Source of the DNA: Nanohaloarchaea archaeon SW_4_43_9
GTDB lineage: Archaea; Nanohalarchaeota; Nanosalinia; Nanosalinales; Nanosalinaceae
Reading direction: 5' to 3'
DNA: 20,905 nt
Assembly (NCBI GenBank): GCA_003009815.1
Contig: PXPD01000029.1
Coordinates: 4,662 to 25,566, forward strand
The notes under the pieces: generated by a model
What the model was told of the DNA's origin: nothing
What the model saw: the letters and a program-made list of their open reading frames with translations, nothing else
The model's database searches: none
Part shown: positions 19,907 to 20,905 of the stretch, one piece after another
Layout of the letters: every line of letters begins with the position of its first letter
How positions within the stretch are numbered: the stretch's first letter is position 1
Position numbers and translations under genes: made by a program

Positions 19907-20905
19907 CTAGATGTTGCTGGTGCTTTCGTTTGTCGTTATCTCTTGCCTATCTTTTTCTGGTTCAGAAGATGATCTGTTGAGCATCTCTCCGGCCCATTTC
20001 CGGATTGGATCGTCAGTGCGGTCCATTTCATCGGCAAGAATACTTCTGAGCTCATTTCGTTTCTCCATATTTTCATCGCTTTCCACCAAGTTTTCAAGCT
20101 CTGCGGGATCATTTTCTAGATTGTACATCTCGTCTATATCAGGTCCGTTGTAGATATACTTCCAGTCGCCTTTCCGGAGCATTCTCTGCGAGTAAAGCCC
20201 GAATTCATCGCCGTGATACTGTGCGAATGCTGTTTTCCGGGTTTCTTCGCCGTTCACCACTGGCATGAGGCTCTGGCTTTGCATTTCATCCGGTATCTTG
20301 ATATCCGCCATGTCCAGAAATGTGGCAGTGAGATCGTGCAGGTGTGCAAAACTATCTGTGCTGGTTCCTGGCTCGATTTCGCCCGGCCATTTCATAATCA
20401 AGGGTATGTTGTAGGTTTCTTCGTACATCATCGGACCTTTGTTAAACTGGCGGTGGCTTCCGGTCATATCACCGTGATCCGCGGTGTGTATTACTGCTGT
20501 GCTGTCTTCCAGTTCGTACTCATCGACGGCATCCATTATCCGCCCGATCTGATGGTCTATAAAGCTTACAAAGCCCTTATACTTTGCAACTACGTTTTTC
20601 CATGTATCCCAGTCGAAATCTTCGACCCCTCGGTAGCGTAGGAACTGTTCCTGCACACTTGGCTTGTCTTCGAAATCCTCCTCAAAGTTTTCCCATGGTT
20701 CGATATTTTCAGGGTTGTACATTGATGCGTAGGGCTCTGGCACAACATATGGAAAGTGCGGTCCGGGGAAATCCGTGCGGTGGAAGAATGGTTCATCCTC
20801 TTCAGCCGCTTCTTCGATGCGTTCAATGGTTTTTTCTGCGTGATAGTAAGTTGATGTAGCCTCTGGTGGTGCAGTTGTCTTGCCTGCCACGAGCAGTCCG
20901 TCGGC
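19907..20905 (-). CDS. Sulfatase family protein, C-terminal 332 residues (5' end outside the window)
   Basis: An alkaline-phosphatase-fold sulfatase. The frame is open to the right edge, so the true start and the N-terminal CxPSR formylglycine site lie beyond it; a GTG at 20890 is internal. In the visible part, PHFPYVVPEPYASMYNP is the typical post-active-site stretch. HTADHGDMTGSH (with metal-binding DH) and NKGPMMYEETYNIPLIMKWPG follow, then YNLENDPAELENLVE near the end. About 25 C-terminal residues rich in Ser, Glu and Asn trail the domain. Family members cleave sulfate esters of polysaccharides or small molecules; choline or aryl sulfatase are equally possible. Confidence 0.9.
   Translation of the reverse strand, partial: ADGLLVAGKTTAPPEATSTYYHAEKTIERIEEAAEEDEPFFHRTDFPGPHFPYVVPEPYASMYNPENIEPWENFEEDFEDKPSVQEQFLRYRGVEDFDWDTWKNVVAKYKGFVSFIDHQIGRIMDAVDEYELEDSTAVIHTADHGDMTGSHRQFNKGPMMYEETYNIPLIMKWPGEIEPGTSTDSFAHLHDLTATFLDMADIKIPDEMQSQSLMPVVNGEETRKTAFAQYHGDEFGLYSQRMLRKGDWKYIYNGPDIDEMYNLENDPAELENLVESDENMEKRNELRSILADEMDRTDDPIRKWAGEMLNRSSSEPEKDRQEITTNESTSNI

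Noticed and set aside
20213..20641. 142-codon plus-strand frame
   Set aside because: Antisense to the sulfatase with its conserved motifs.
1..20905. CRISPR arrays, insertion sequences, toxin-antitoxin pairs
   Set aside because: No direct repeat series, transposase motifs or paired small toxin-antitoxin genes were seen.

Overview
The window looks like a chromosomal segment of a halophilic DPANN archaeon, most likely a member of or close to Nanohaloarchaeota. Archaeal identity rests on what is encoded: RpoK, RpoL, TFS, aIF2-alpha, L44e, S27e, Nop10, fibrillarin, GINS, PCNA and an archaeo-eukaryotic primase. It also rests on TATA boxes 25-28 nt before start codons (leaderless transcripts) and on two tRNA genes split at position 37/38 by introns with bulge-helix-bulge-like junctions. 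The DPANN/halophile assignment is inference, from a single-chain small+large primase, very compact genes and strongly acidic proteins.

Layout. (1) 1-3274, minus strand: enolase (3' end outside the window), then a translation/RNA-modification cluster read in the order L44e, S27e, aIF2-alpha, Nop10, PAC2-family chaperone, RpoK. (2) 3312-7919, minus strand: UMP kinase, GINS, fused primase, MsrB, an unknown acidic protein, PCNA and a small OB-fold protein, which together form a replication cluster. (3) 8022-10910: a divergent coiled-coil protein, then on the minus strand TFS, a Sec11-type signal peptidase, DUF99, RpoL and a METTL5-like methyltransferase. (4) 11008-15633, plus strand: an XPB-like helicase, a three-gene ABC-2 exporter and a small unknown gene that appears to start with a leaderless GTG. 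(5) 15630-17250: inorganic pyrophosphatase, a tiny zinc ribbon, and tRNA-Val(GAC) and tRNA-Met(CAT), each with a large intron, flanking an unknown 120-residue gene. (6) 17303-20905: zinc-ribbon NUDIX hydrolase, an isolated SufC, two small divergent Cys-rich proteins sharing a symmetric promoter region, fibrillarin, and a sulfatase whose 5' end lies beyond the right edge.

How it works together. Most of the window is core information processing: replication fork (GINS, primase, PCNA, OB-fold), transcription (RpoK, RpoL, TFS), translation and rRNA modification (L44e, S27e, aIF2-alpha, Nop10, fibrillarin, METTL5-like enzyme). A few metabolic genes are interspersed (enolase, UMP kinase, pyrophosphatase). 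Surface and stress functions (exporter, signal peptidase, MsrB, NUDIX, sulfatase) lie among them. No CRISPR array, insertion sequence or rRNA was seen. No gene-free stretch exceeds about 170 bases; the longest is 2623-2789, which holds only the aIF2-alpha promoter.

No clearly new multi-gene system is evident. The best leads are the two structured tRNA introns with the same relaxed splice-junction geometry, the fused primase that has lost its iron-sulfur cysteines but gained a zinc finger, the compressed signal peptidase active site, the unknown gene in the replication cluster, and the unknown gene between the two intron-bearing tRNAs.
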